7,095 bases of DNA from Dehalococcoidia bacterium (GTDB taxonomy: Bacteria; Chloroflexota; Dehalococcoidia; Dehalococcoidales; Fen-1064), in contig DUES01000225.1 in the NCBI GenBank assembly GCA_011192055.1, positions 1 through 7,095 of the forward strand, in the 5' to 3' direction. The notes beneath the pieces are model-generated. The model was not told the origin of the DNA and searched no databases. It worked only from the letters and a program-made list of their open reading frames with translations. Of this stretch, positions 1 through 5,533 are shown one piece after another. The number at the start of each line of letters is the position of its first letter. Positions within the stretch are counted from its first letter, which is position 1. The position numbers and the translations under genes are program-made.

Positions 1-174
1 GTACGCATATACCGGGAGCAGAGTGGTGGCGGACCGCTGGTTCAGCAGGACAGAAAGCAGAGACGGGAACGACTAAAGATGATACTGACGAGACTTGGAG
101 ATGATGAAACTGCCGCCGGTGACATGCGCCAGCTTGCAGTAACTGCACTCTTATCACTGGAAAAGGTCTCGTGA
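1..174 (+). CDS. 3' end of an unrecognised protein (partial)
   Basis: Frame 1 is open from the window edge to a TGA at 172-174, giving 57 C-terminal residues. The middle is strongly basic (DRKQRRERLK, residues 17-26) and the end looks helical (RQLAVTALLSLEKV). I do not recognise the family and no motif permits a function call. The gene runs tail to tail with the metallophosphoesterase on the other strand, with only 8 bases between the two stop codons and no hairpin terminator there. The two transcripts therefore probably overlap at their 3' ends. An open frame of this length could still be chance, although its position directly against the next stop codon favours a real gene end. Confidence 0.5.
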   Translation, partial: VRIYREQSGGGPLVQQDRKQRRERLKMILTRLGDDETAAGDMRQLAVTALLSLEKVS

Positions 175-182
175 CAGTTCCG

Positions 183-674
183 CTAGTCCAGTGTCTGGAT
201 CTCTCCCTGTATCCCCGAATCCGTCACAGTTAGAAAACCCGCTGTTGCCGGTACCATGAATGAGGTATACGCCTGCCCTGGATTAAAAAGCAGTTTACTT
301 TTTATCACTTCATTAAAGGGTTCGTGGGTATGCCCGAATAATACTGCATCAGCCCGGGGATAACGGATGGCCAGTTTGTCCTCCAGTTTGCTGGGATAGC
401 CGCCCCAGAACGGATGTATAACGGCAATACTCTTTCCTTCACAGATGAATGTGGTCTCTGACGGTAGCATGAGCCTGACATCATCGGGGTCTGCATTTCC
501 GTAGACACCTACGAAATACCGGCAAATACGCCGCAATTCATTTACAACTGTCGTAGTAACAAAATCACCGCAGTGGACAACGTATTCCGTGTCCCGGATA
601 GCCCGCCGTAATGCGGGAGACAGTGCCTCTACCGAGCGAACGTGTGTATCCGCTATAACAAGTATTTGTGCCAA
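183..674 (-). CDS. YfcE/MJ0936-type metallophosphoesterase
   Basis: A 163-residue protein of the calcineurin-like metallophosphoesterase superfamily, in the small YfcE/MJ0936 branch (usual length about 155-185). All expected metal ligands are visible: D9 and H11 (ADTH), D37 (HCGD), N60 (GNAD), H87 (IHPFWGG) and H115/H117 (GHTH), followed by the family's NPG turn (N131-G133). Two local oddities are that the usual HG-H element around the fifth ligand reads HPFWGG, and NPGS reads NPGQ. The family hydrolyses phosphodiesters with two divalent metals, often Mn; the physiological substrate is usually unknown and cannot be read here. It is cytosolic, with no signal peptide. The start is TTG (674-672): an in-frame TAA at 684-686 rules out extension, and the first beta strand (ILVIAD) begins at residue 4. 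A GAGAGG-type ribosome site lies about 12 bases upstream. Confidence 0.93.
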   Translation of the reverse strand: MAQILVIADTHVRSVEALSPALRRAIRDTEYVVHCGDFVTTTVVNELRRICRYFVGVYGNADPDDVRLMLPSETTFICEGKSIAVIHPFWGGYPSKLEDKLAIRYPRADAVLFGHTHEPFNEVIKSKLLFNPGQAYTSFMVPATAGFLTVTDSGIQGEIQTLD

Positions 675-725
675 AAGAACCGGTTACCTCTCAGGTAAAG
701 ACGTCTATTTGTGCTCCCCGGTATT

Positions 726-734
726 ATCATAGCA
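726..734 (-). promoter_or_regulatory. Candidate extended -10 promoter of the metallophosphoesterase gene
   Basis: Read on the minus strand, the sequence is TGC followed by TATGAT: an extended -10 element with a 5/6 match to TATAAT, about 50 bases upstream of the TTG start. No good -35 lies at 17 bases, which fits an extended -10 promoter but also weakens the call. Confidence 0.35.
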
Positions 735-755
735 TACCGTTCGGCCTGGAGAACC

Positions 756-784
756 TTGACAAGGAACAGAGAAGTATTTAGAGT
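756..784 (+). promoter_or_regulatory. Candidate promoter of the acyl-CoA synthetase operon
   Basis: A perfect TTGACA (756-761) is followed after 17 bases by TAGAGT (779-784, 4/6 match to TATAAT). Transcription would begin near 791 and leave a leader of about 110 bases before the TTG start at 903. The -35 box sits inside a perfect dyad, CCTTG-A-CAAGG (754-764), which could serve as an operator. Promoter prediction by eye is uncertain because the -10 is mediocre. Confidence 0.4.
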
Positions 785-819
785 GAGTTTCAGGTCACAC
801 GGAAATGCTTTTAATAATG

Positions 820-876
820 GTGCTACTGCAGAGAGTTTAAGTGGTTAGTATCTCCTGTGGGGCATAGCGGTAGCAC
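820..876 (+). other. Foldable leader upstream of the acyl-CoA synthetase operon
   Basis: GTGCTACTGC (820-829) can pair with GCGGTAGCAC (867-876) over 10 bp with one G-U wobble. Inside it, GAGA (831-834) can pair with TCTC (851-854). The element would lie within the predicted leader and end 12 bases before the ribosome site. I do not recognise a known riboswitch or leader class. One long-range stem in 230 bases of intergenic DNA could be chance. Confidence 0.25.
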
Positions 877-888
877 GTACTTCAACTT

Positions 889-895
889 AAGGGGA
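889..895 (+). promoter_or_regulatory. Ribosome binding site that supports a TTG start
   Basis: AAGGGGA lies 8 bases (counted from its last G) before the TTG at 903. This supports TTG rather than any later ATG as the start of the synthetase-like gene. The Rossmann-type CoA-binding fold also needs the residues encoded just after this TTG. Confidence 0.65.
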
Positions 896-902
896 ACTGC
901 CA

Positions 903-2342
903 TTGTCGTCAACAATAACTGCCGTGCTGAATGAAATCTTTCATCCCCGGTCTATTGCCGTTGTCGGTGCTTCTGCAAGTCGACCCGAGGCAGGCTGGGT
1001 GGCCAGGTTGCAGCACTTCGGATACGACGGAAAAATCTATCCGGTCAATCCTCGAGCTAAGGAAATATCCGGCCTGACGGCATATCCCACGGTCAGGGAT
1101 ATACCCGGTGAAGTAGATTATGCCATATTCAATATACCGGCACGACTGGCGCCCCGGGTCATGCAGGACTGCGCGGTCAAGCATGTAAAGGTAGCCCATA
1201 TATATACGGCCGGTTTCAGCGAAACAGGTAAGGAAGAAGGGAAGGCACTTCAGGAACAGGTTGTCTCGGAAGCCAGGGCCGGAGGAGTACGCGTTATCGG
1301 TCCGAACTGCATGGGAATCTACTATCCGGCAGCAGGACTGACCTTCAACCCGGCATTTTCCAGAGAACCGGGTAATGTTGCCTTTATTTCCCAGACTGGT
1401 GCCGGCGCTACCCGATTCGTCAGCCTGGCTAATAGCAGAGGTATTCATTTCAGTAAGGTCGTGAGCTACGGTAATGCCGTAGACCTTGATATTTCAGATT
1501 TCCTGGAGTACCTGATTGATGATGCGGAGACAGAGATTGTCACCTGCTACATCGAGGGTGTCAGGGATGGCCGCAGATTCATCGAAATGGTCAGGAAGTG
1601 TATGGCTGTAAAACCGGTTATCATTATGAAAGCCGGACTTACCGAGAGCGGTGCGGGAGCAGCAGCATCGCACACGTCATCACTGGCCGGTTCAAAAACG
1701 ACCTGGGACGCTTTCTTCAGGCAGACCGGTGCGATAAGGGTAGACACGCTTGAGGAAATTGCAGACCTGGTACCGGCGCTGCAATATTTAAGAACCCCAA
1801 ACGGCCGGAGAGTCGGGATAGTCGGGCGTGGTGGTGGCATTGGTGTCATTGCCACCGATACCTGTGATAATGCCGGTCTCAAGGTGCCGCCATTTCACGC
1901 GGAGACAAGAAACAGGCTGGAGGAAATAATCCCTGAAGCAGGCGCAGGGGCACGTAATCCGGTAGAGACCACGCTGGGCATTGATGGAGCTGTCGATTTC
2001 TATACCCGGGGTTTGAGAGTTGTGGATGCAGACCCGGAGATTGATTTCATCATGGTCCATATAGCCGCAGATATATATGGAGGGCGTCACTCCGAATGGA
2101 TTGAGCAACTGATGAAGGCTGCGGATGTCCTGGCGGATACTGCTGTAACTTTAGCAAAACCACTGGTAATTGTCCTTTCTGCCGGAGAAAACGCTGATAC
2201 GGTTGCTGCTGTACTTGAGGCCAGGCAGAGACTGCTAAACGCCGGGATACCGGTGTACCTGTCGATTGAGGCTGCTGCCCGGGCAATGATCCGGCTTATT
2301 GACTACTATTCTTATCAAGACGGGGTAGTAAAATGGCAATGA
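903..2342 (+). CDS. NDP-forming acyl-CoA synthetase, alpha-subunit type (CoA-binding and phospho-His domains)
   Basis: A 479-residue protein matching the alpha subunit of ADP-forming acetyl/acyl-CoA synthetases (ACD; relatives of succinyl-CoA synthetase), which is usually about 450-470 residues. These enzymes interconvert acyl-CoA + ADP + Pi and acid + CoA + ATP through a phospho-histidine. Residues 8-140 form the CoA-binding Rossmann domain (SIAVVGAS at 17-24; VIGPNCMG at 131-138). Residues 157-300 form the ligase domain with ISQTGAGAT (162-170), E218 in YIEGV and the phospho-acceptor H257 in ASHTSSLAG. Residues 300-465 are the third alpha domain, with RNPVE at 351-355. From memory, E218 and H257 are also the numbers used for the Pyrococcus furiosus enzyme. 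Odd features are SHTSS where SHTGS is common, and GRGGGIG where NAGGPG is common. The ATP-grasp beta part is neither fused nor encoded in this window. Acyl specificity cannot be read. Start TTG; the stop overlaps the next gene. Confidence 0.9.
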   Translation: MSSTITAVLNEIFHPRSIAVVGASASRPEAGWVARLQHFGYDGKIYPVNPRAKEISGLTAYPTVRDIPGEVDYAIFNIPARLAPRVMQDCAVKHVKVAHIYTAGFSETGKEEGKALQEQVVSEARAGGVRVIGPNCMGIYYPAAGLTFNPAFSREPGNVAFISQTGAGATRFVSLANSRGIHFSKVVSYGNAVDLDISDFLEYLIDDAETEIVTCYIEGVRDGRRFIEMVRKCMAVKPVIIMKAGLTESGAGAAASHTSSLAGSKTTWDAFFRQTGAIRVDTLEEIADLVPALQYLRTPNGRRVGIVGRGGGIGVIATDTCDNAGLKVPPFHAETRNRLEEIIPEAGAGARNPVETTLGIDGAVDFYTRGLRVVDADPEIDFIMVHIAADIYGGRHSEWIEQLMKAADVLADTAVTLAKPLVIVLSAGENADTVAAVLEARQRLLNAGIPVYLSIEAAARAMIRLIDYYSYQDGVVKWQ

Positions 2343-2608
2343 CGATAGAACTGGTACCTGACCTCTCTCATTGTATAGAGACAGTAGCCAGGCGGGAACA
2401 TGAACAGACAGTTAAAAAACTGCTGGTCACTGACGTGCCTGATGAAGGTCTAATAGAAAAAGCGGAAGCCCTGAGACTATTTCTGGAGGGTACCGACCTG
2501 AGGCGGCTGAGGGCTGAATCCGAGGAGCATCTTATTGAAGGTAGAGAGGTCAGGTTCATTATATCCATTAAGAATGGTGAAATGTGCTATCAAATGATAG
2601 TGTCATGA
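2333..2608 (+). CDS. Small unknown protein (91 aa) coupled to the synthetase gene
   Basis: I do not recognise this family. The product is 91 residues and soluble, with no signal peptide or membrane segment. A charged, probably helical centre (residues 38-68, rich in Glu, Arg and Leu) is followed by a short likely beta hairpin (EVRFIISIKNGEMCYQMIV). The start ATG overlaps the synthetase gene by 10 bases, and a GGGG at 2322-2325 sits 7 bases upstream of it. A second ATG at 2339 would give a classic ATGA overlap but has poorer spacing. Its TGA (2606-2608) overlaps an ATG at 2605 and lies 14 bases before the DUF169 start. Tight packing at both ends argues for a real, co-translated gene, possibly an accessory subunit of its neighbours (inference). 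It is far too short to be the missing ATP-grasp subunit. Confidence 0.7.
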   Translation: MAMTIELVPDLSHCIETVARREHEQTVKKLLVTDVPDEGLIEKAEALRLFLEGTDLRRLRAESEEHLIEGREVRFIISIKNGEMCYQMIVS

Positions 2609-2610
2609 AA

Positions 2611-2615
2611 GGAGG
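2611..2615 (+). promoter_or_regulatory. Ribosome binding site of the DUF169 gene
   Basis: GGAGG ends 7 bases before the ATG at 2623. It selects 2623 over the in-frame ATG at 2605, which overlaps the previous stop but would place this site inside the coding region. Confidence 0.75.
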
Positions 2616-2622
2616 ACAAAGT

Positions 2623-3406
2623 ATGGTAGACCTGAAGGAAGTAAACGAAGCACTGACCAGGCACATAAGACCGCAAAGTTTTCCCGTGGCGATAAGGATG
2701 TGTGAGTCCGCCGATGAACTTCCGGAGAAAGTACGCATACCCCAAAGGGACATGGGGTCGGATATCTCTCTGCCATGCCATTGCCATGACACGCCGTTAC
2801 GGGTGGACGATAGCCGTGGACAAGTACCAGACCTGTTGTGTTGCCGGAATCAGCATGGGATTTCTGCCGGTAAAACCGGATGTGGCAGATGGCAGCTTCC
2901 AGGAATCTCTCGGACTGTTGGGGCAGACAAAAGAAGCGGCCGCAGCGGCTATTGAAAAGATGCCGAAATTTGAGTATAGGAAGTACAGCCATGTACTGAT
3001 GGCACCGGTGGACAGGGCTACCTTTGAACCCTACGCAATCATGGTATACGGTAATCCTGCCCAGATATGGGTCTTACTGAACGGATACCTGTCGGGAAAT
3101 CGCAAAGGTGGTCTTGATGTCACCCTGCAGACAGGTTCGGGGTGTACGAGCCATATCACCCGGACGATACAGTCGGAAGAAGCCAAGTTTGTCCTGGTGG
3201 GTACCGGAGAAAGGCTGGTACCACATACCCAGGATAATGAATGTGCTTTCTCAATCCCTTTCACTAAAATTGAGCAGACTATGAAAGGCTTGGAAAACGG
3301 GTACAGGACCGGCGTATTTCGTTATCCGGTACCGACTTCAATGCGGTACAACTCGCAACATCCGCCGGGATATGCCGAAATGCGCAGCCACCTCCTCGAA
3401 GAATAG
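2623..3406 (+). pseudogene. DUF169 (COG2043) family protein, interrupted by a frameshift
   Basis: Two frames together make one DUF169-like protein of about 260 residues, close to family length. Residues 1-45, from MVDLKEVNEA to KVRIPQRDMG, lie in the frame starting at 2623. The protein then continues in the next frame from 2759 (RISLCHAIAMTRRYGW through a CCVAG motif to LLEE) for 215 residues to the TAG at 3404-3406. The break lies between 2752 and 2765, near the T at 2758, and corresponds to one extra base or two missing bases. The first frame alone would end at 2955 with residues that do not look like this family. The downstream part has no stop and reads as intact, so a recent mutation or a sequencing/assembly error are both plausible. 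DUF169 function is not established. Its conserved Cys residues (SLC, CC) are present here. It is the third gene of the synthetase operon, cytosolic as far as can be seen. Confidence 0.82.
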
Positions 3407-3443
3407 GCATGGTTGCAGTGTACAAAACCAAAACGGGAATAGT

Positions 3444-3472
3444 TTGAAATATAGTAAATACTCTGGCATAAT
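3444..3472 (+). promoter_or_regulatory. Strong promoter candidate without an obvious gene
   Basis: TTGAAA (3444-3449), a 17-base spacer and CATAAT (3467-3472) each match the consensus 5/6. TGG in front of the -10 adds an extended -10 TG. It is the best sigma-70-like promoter I see in the window. It points at the hairpin at 3529-3562 and, beyond that, at the transporter gene. Confidence 0.5.
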
Positions 3473-3478
3473 TATGAT

Positions 3479-3571
3479 GAGGGAGATTGACTAGCAGCTT
3501 ATATTACCGGTTACTACCGAAGTAATAGGAATGGCAAGCGGATTGTATCCGGCTTGCCATTCTCTTGTATT
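3479..3571 (+). ncRNA. Candidate small RNA or attenuated leader of about 90 nt
   Basis: A transcript from the promoter at 3444-3472 would start near 3479 and meet the strong hairpin at 3529-3562 and its partly T-rich tail. It would contain a short hairpin (TTACT/AGTAA, 3511-3525) and no useful reading frame beyond a five-codon ATG-TAG without a ribosome site. It could be a free small RNA, or an attenuator leader for the transporter gene 160 bases further on. It does not match any RNA family I recognise. Confidence 0.25.
3529..3571 (+). terminator. Terminator-like hairpin after the synthetase operon
   Basis: GAATGGCAAGC (3529-3539) pairs perfectly with GCTTGCCATTC (3552-3562). The stem continues inward as GGAT/ATCC (3540-3543 with 3547-3550) across one bulged G and a three-base loop. 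The tail TCTCTTGTATT is only moderately T-rich. It lies about 120 bases after the DUF169 stop. Confidence 0.65.
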
Positions 3572-3608
3572 AGAGGAAAAGGACAGTTAAGTCCACATAT
3601 TTTACTTG

Positions 3609-3642
3609 CCGGTACCGGGTACGGATACGGACTGAACCGGTT
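3609..3642. repeat. Cluster of CCGG palindromes
   Basis: CCGGTACCGG (3609-3618) is a perfect 10-bp palindrome and AACCGGTT (3635-3642) a perfect 8-bp one. Between them GTACGG and ATACGG form short tandem variants. This could be a protein-binding site upstream of the transporter promoter, but related words are common throughout the window. Confidence 0.3.
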
Positions 3643-3674
3643 AAAAGGCAGGTAACGAAAACACCTTTATTCAG

Positions 3675-3704
3675 TACCAGTAATAATATTGCTGGTATTA
3701 TAAT
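3675..3704 (+). promoter_or_regulatory. Transporter promoter region with an operator-like dyad
   Basis: TACCAG (3675-3680) and CTGGTA (3692-3697) form a dyad whose AT-rich centre also pairs (AAT/ATT around an AAT loop, with one T-G mismatch). It overlaps an extended -10 (TGG then TATTAT, 3693-3701) and abuts a perfect TATAAT at 3699-3704, 28 bases before the ATG. No good -35 is visible, so an activator or repressor at the dyad is plausible (inference). Confidence 0.4.
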
Positions 3705-3732
3705 AACCAAATAATGAAAAGGAAGAAATTAC

Positions 3733-4293
3733 ATGTCTGAAAAACCCCTTCTTGGAAATCCAGCAGTTGTTGGGCTGGCGGGATTTGGCGGCACTACGCT
3801 ATTGTTACAGTTTCATAATCTGGGTCTTTGTGGAGTCGGTCCTGTCATATGGACAGGAATATTCTTTGGTGGACTTGCACAACTCATAGCCGGAATTCTG
3901 GAATTCCGCACGGGCAACAATTTTGGCTTTGCCGCATTTACCAGCTATGGTGCCTTTTGGCTTGCATTGGCGAGTATTTTATTTTGTGCCAACACCGGTA
4001 TGTTCGACATCAGCACCACGGATGTTGGCTGGTTTCTGCTGATGTTCACATTTATTACGGGTATCTTTTTTATTGGTGCCATGAAATTAAGTACAGTTCA
4101 TTCTATCGTCTTTCTCACCTTGCTGCTTGGCTTTAGTCTCCTGGTTGTAGGGCACCTCGGCGGTCCCGATGCTTTTAATAAAGTTGCTGCAGTGGACCTT
4201 ATTGTATGTGCAATCAGTGCATGGTATTTAATGTCCCACGTGATATTTGCGCAACTGGGTATTAAACTGCCCATAGGAAAACCCTGGATTTAA
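3733..4293 (+). CDS. satP: Acetate/succinate transporter, SatP/YaaH (GPR1/FUN34) family
   Basis: A 186-residue inner-membrane protein, almost the length of E. coli SatP (188). The family signature is clear: NPAVVGLAGFG (residues 9-19), FHNLG (27-31), GILEFRTGNNFG (54-65) and FTSYGAFWLA (69-78). Six membrane segments can be placed at about 11-30, 36-57, 65-85, 98-116, 121-140 and 150-171, with a short polar C-terminus. Family members form hexameric channels or proton symporters for acetate, succinate and related small carboxylates; direction and substrate cannot be read from sequence. The NPAPLG form of the motif reads NPAVVG here. AAAAGGA lies 9 bases before the ATG. The gene stands alone with its own promoter and terminator. 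Its link to the upstream acyl-CoA synthetase operon (acid uptake or release next to acid/acyl-CoA conversion) is suggestive only. Confidence 0.93.
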   Translation: MSEKPLLGNPAVVGLAGFGGTTLLLQFHNLGLCGVGPVIWTGIFFGGLAQLIAGILEFRTGNNFGFAAFTSYGAFWLALASILFCANTGMFDISTTDVGWFLLMFTFITGIFFIGAMKLSTVHSIVFLTLLLGFSLLVVGHLGGPDAFNKVAAVDLIVCAISAWYLMSHVIFAQLGIKLPIGKPWI

Positions 4294-4322
4294 TACCAGT
4301 GAAATACTGCTGTGGTCTGGTA
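4294..4322 (+). repeat. Second copy of the TACCAG/CTGGTA element, directly after the transporter stop
   Basis: TACCAG (4294-4299) and CTGGTA (4317-4322) repeat the half-sites of the dyad in front of the gene. The first 22 bases or so also align with 3675-3696 as a direct repeat, sharing TACCAGT, AATA, TGCTG and GGT with a few changes and a gap. The copy begins at the base immediately following TAA. Confidence 0.4.
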
Positions 4323-4446
4323 GACAGGTAAGGCCTGCAACATTAACCGGGGTACTGCATGTTACGGTAGCAGCGTATAAAAACATGTGTCCGGTAACAA
4401 TGAAGCCTGGAACCTGCAAAGATAAAAAAGCATAAGAAACAAGCGA

Positions 4447-4478
4447 AAAGTCCCCGGGACACCCCGGGGACTTTATTA
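4447..4478 (+). terminator. Terminator of the transporter gene
   Basis: AAAGTCCCCGGG (4447-4458) and CCCGGGGACTTT (4463-4474) form a perfect 12-bp stem with a four-base loop (ACAC). The run TTTATTATA follows. On the minus strand it is followed by TTTTCGCTTG, so it might work both ways, but no gene approaches from that side. Confidence 0.8.
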
Positions 4479-4570
4479 TACTATCGAGCATAATATTATA
4501 AATATAAATCGCCATCCATTACTGAATTCTCATATCAGATGGTACTAATTTACTATTATGTGACCTAACT

Positions 4571-4599
4571 TTGTGATGTCTTAAACGTTATAGTATATA
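4571..4599 (+). promoter_or_regulatory. Weak promoter candidate of the lipoprotein gene
   Basis: TTGTGA (4571-4576) and TATATA (4594-4599) are 17 bases apart, each matching the consensus 4/6, within the AT-rich stretch 30 bases before the ATG at 4630. A better isolated -10 (TATAGT, 4589-4594) lacks a well-spaced -35. Confidence 0.3.
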
Positions 4600-4629
4600 T
4601 ATCGAAAGTAAATCTTCAGGAGGATATAA

Positions 4630-5385
4630 ATGATCAGGTTGAAGATGCACTCTTTGCTGATGATGTTGGTAGTACTTGTTCTACTGGCAGGTATGGTGGG
4701 GGGATGTACCGTAACCACGGATACGGATTCTACAGAATCAGATGTGGAAACGACTGAATTAGAAACTTCGACATCGGGTGCAGAATCAGGCACGTCAACA
4801 GATGAGGCTGGCGGAAACGGTACACTTCAGGTACTGGTAACTGATGCACCGCCGGAGAGGGAAGTGACCAGCGTAATCGTAGAGGTGTCTGAGGTACAGG
4901 TCCATAAAGCCGTAGCTGAACAAGAACAGGAAACGGAGCAACTGCAGGGTGTCACTGATAACCAGACCCAGGAACAGGAACAGGAGCAGGAAACGCAGCA
5001 GGATGGTGGTGAATGGATTACTATAGACATCAGCGAGGATGCTTGTACCTTTGACTTGCTGCTCATCACCGGAGTGGAGCAATTCCTGGGTACCAGCGAT
5101 GTGGAAGCCGGCAAATATACCCAGGTCAGGCTTGTTCTCAAGAGTGTAAAAGTGGGTCTGGCAGGTGAAGAAGGACTGCTGGATGCCACAGTACCAAGTA
5201 ATGAACTCAAACTGGTGCGTCCTTTTACCGTGGTAGAGGGTGAGACTACAACTCTGGTTTTTGATTTTGATGCTGAAAAAATGGTTAACATAACGGGAGC
5301 CGATAAGATAATTGTGAAACCGGTGGTCAAGCTGATAGTCAGGCAGGGTGATTCGGAGAGTCAGAAAAAAGGGCAGGATGAATAA
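4630..5385 (+). CDS. DUF4382 lipoprotein with a Glu/Gln-rich insert
   Basis: A 251-residue protein with a lipoprotein signal: basic start (MIRLK), hydrophobic stretch 8-23 and lipobox VGGC with the lipidated Cys at 26. A Thr/Ser/Glu-rich linker (27-62) then leads into a DUF4382 domain (about 64-236). The domain is recognisable from GTLQVLVTDAPP (64-75), EWITIDIS (128-135), FDLLLITG (141-148), GKYTQVRL (161-168), VPSNELKL (188-195), FDFDAEK (211-217) and KPVVKL (230-235). The domain is a beta-rich extracytoplasmic module of unknown function. A Glu/Gln-rich insert (97-124) sits in a loop between two domain strands. The protein should be anchored on the outer face of the cytoplasmic membrane, or in the periplasm if an outer membrane exists. 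AGGAGG (4618-4623) is 6 bases before the ATG. It appears monocistronic, with its own terminator. Confidence 0.88.
   Translation: MIRLKMHSLLMMLVVLVLLAGMVGGCTVTTDTDSTESDVETTELETSTSGAESGTSTDEAGGNGTLQVLVTDAPPEREVTSVIVEVSEVQVHKAVAEQEQETEQLQGVTDNQTQEQEQEQETQQDGGEWITIDISEDACTFDLLLITGVEQFLGTSDVEAGKYTQVRLVLKSVKVGLAGEEGLLDATVPSNELKLVRPFTVVEGETTTLVFDFDAEKMVNITGADKIIVKPVVKLIVRQGDSESQKKGQDE
4918..5000 (+). repeat. Internal CAGGAA-type repeats coding for the Glu/Gln insert
   Basis: The 20 bases at 4921-4940 and 4981-5000 match at 17 positions and lie exactly 60 bases apart, encoding similar EQEQET segments. Between them, shorter CAGGAA units recur (4970-4990). Replication slippage is a likely origin. Confidence 0.6.
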
Positions 5386-5445
5386 AGGGAAAAGGGTAAG
5401 CGGGAACTGACTGCTGCTATATTCCTTCTTAGTGGATATCGCAAG

Positions 5446-5482
5446 AAATGAGCGCTGTGGAATTTTCCACAGCGCTCATTTT
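5446..5482. terminator. Bidirectional terminator between convergent genes
   Basis: AAATGAGCGCTGTGGAA (5446-5462) and its exact complement (5465-5481) form a 17-bp stem with a tiny TT loop (effectively AATT). T runs follow on both strands (TTTTAT on plus, TTTCTT on minus). It serves the lipoprotein gene from the left and can stop the crotonase/lyase operon from the right. Confidence 0.85.
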
Positions 5483-5491
5483 ATAGAACTT

Positions 5492-5514
5492 TTCTGTTAC
5501 ACAGAGTAACAGAA
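5492..5514. other. Second hairpin between convergent genes
   Basis: TTCTGTTAC (5492-5500) and GTAACAGAA (5506-5514) form a perfect 9-bp stem with a five-base loop. No strong T run follows on either strand, so it may add stability to a 3' end rather than terminate. Confidence 0.5.
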
Positions 5515-5533
5515 TAAATCACGGAACTTTGCA

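Larger units (their letters stand above)
3407..3732. other. 326-bp gap between the DUF169 gene and the transporter gene
   Basis: No convincing gene is present. The gap holds, in order, a promoter candidate (3444-3472), a small hairpin (3511-3525), a strong terminator-like hairpin (3529-3562), a cluster of CCGG-containing palindromes (3609-3642), and the transporter promoter region with a dyad (3675-3704). The region is AT-rich apart from the palindrome cluster. Confidence 0.7.
4294..4629. other. 336-bp gap between transporter and lipoprotein genes
   Basis: No convincing gene is present. The gap contains the repeat at 4294-4322, weak inverted repeats (TGTTAC 4359-4364 with GTAACA 4394-4399), the transporter terminator at 4447-4474, and an AT-rich stretch with a promoter candidate for the lipoprotein gene. 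A minus-strand reading frame spanning 4228-4515 overlaps the transporter end and has no family features. Confidence 0.65.

Noticed and set aside
841..876. tRNA-like words (GTGGTTAGTA, then GGGGCATAGCGGTAGCAC)
   Set aside because: They resemble D-arm sequences, but no acceptor pairing, anticodon arm or GTTCGA-type T loop is placed around them.
2702..2758. ATG at 2702 as the true start of the DUF169 protein
   Set aside because: The residues it would add do not resemble the family and it lacks a ribosome site, whereas the frame from 2623 gives the expected N-terminus behind GGAGG.
2584..2955. Stand-alone 123-codon gene
   Set aside because: Its real part is the DUF169 N-terminus starting at 2623; everything after about 2758 is out-of-frame translation past the frameshift.
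3477..3494. Five-codon ATG-TAG frame inside the candidate small RNA
   Set aside because: Too short, at the very start of the predicted transcript and without a ribosome site.
4228..4515. 95-codon minus-strand frame in the gap after the transporter gene
   Set aside because: It overlaps the transporter 3' end, crosses the terminator hairpin and shows no recognisable domain or ribosome site.
4559..4576. Two TGTGA words as a CRP/FNR-like site
   Set aside because: They are direct repeats 13 bases apart, not the inverted TGTGA-N6-TCACA arrangement that these regulators need.
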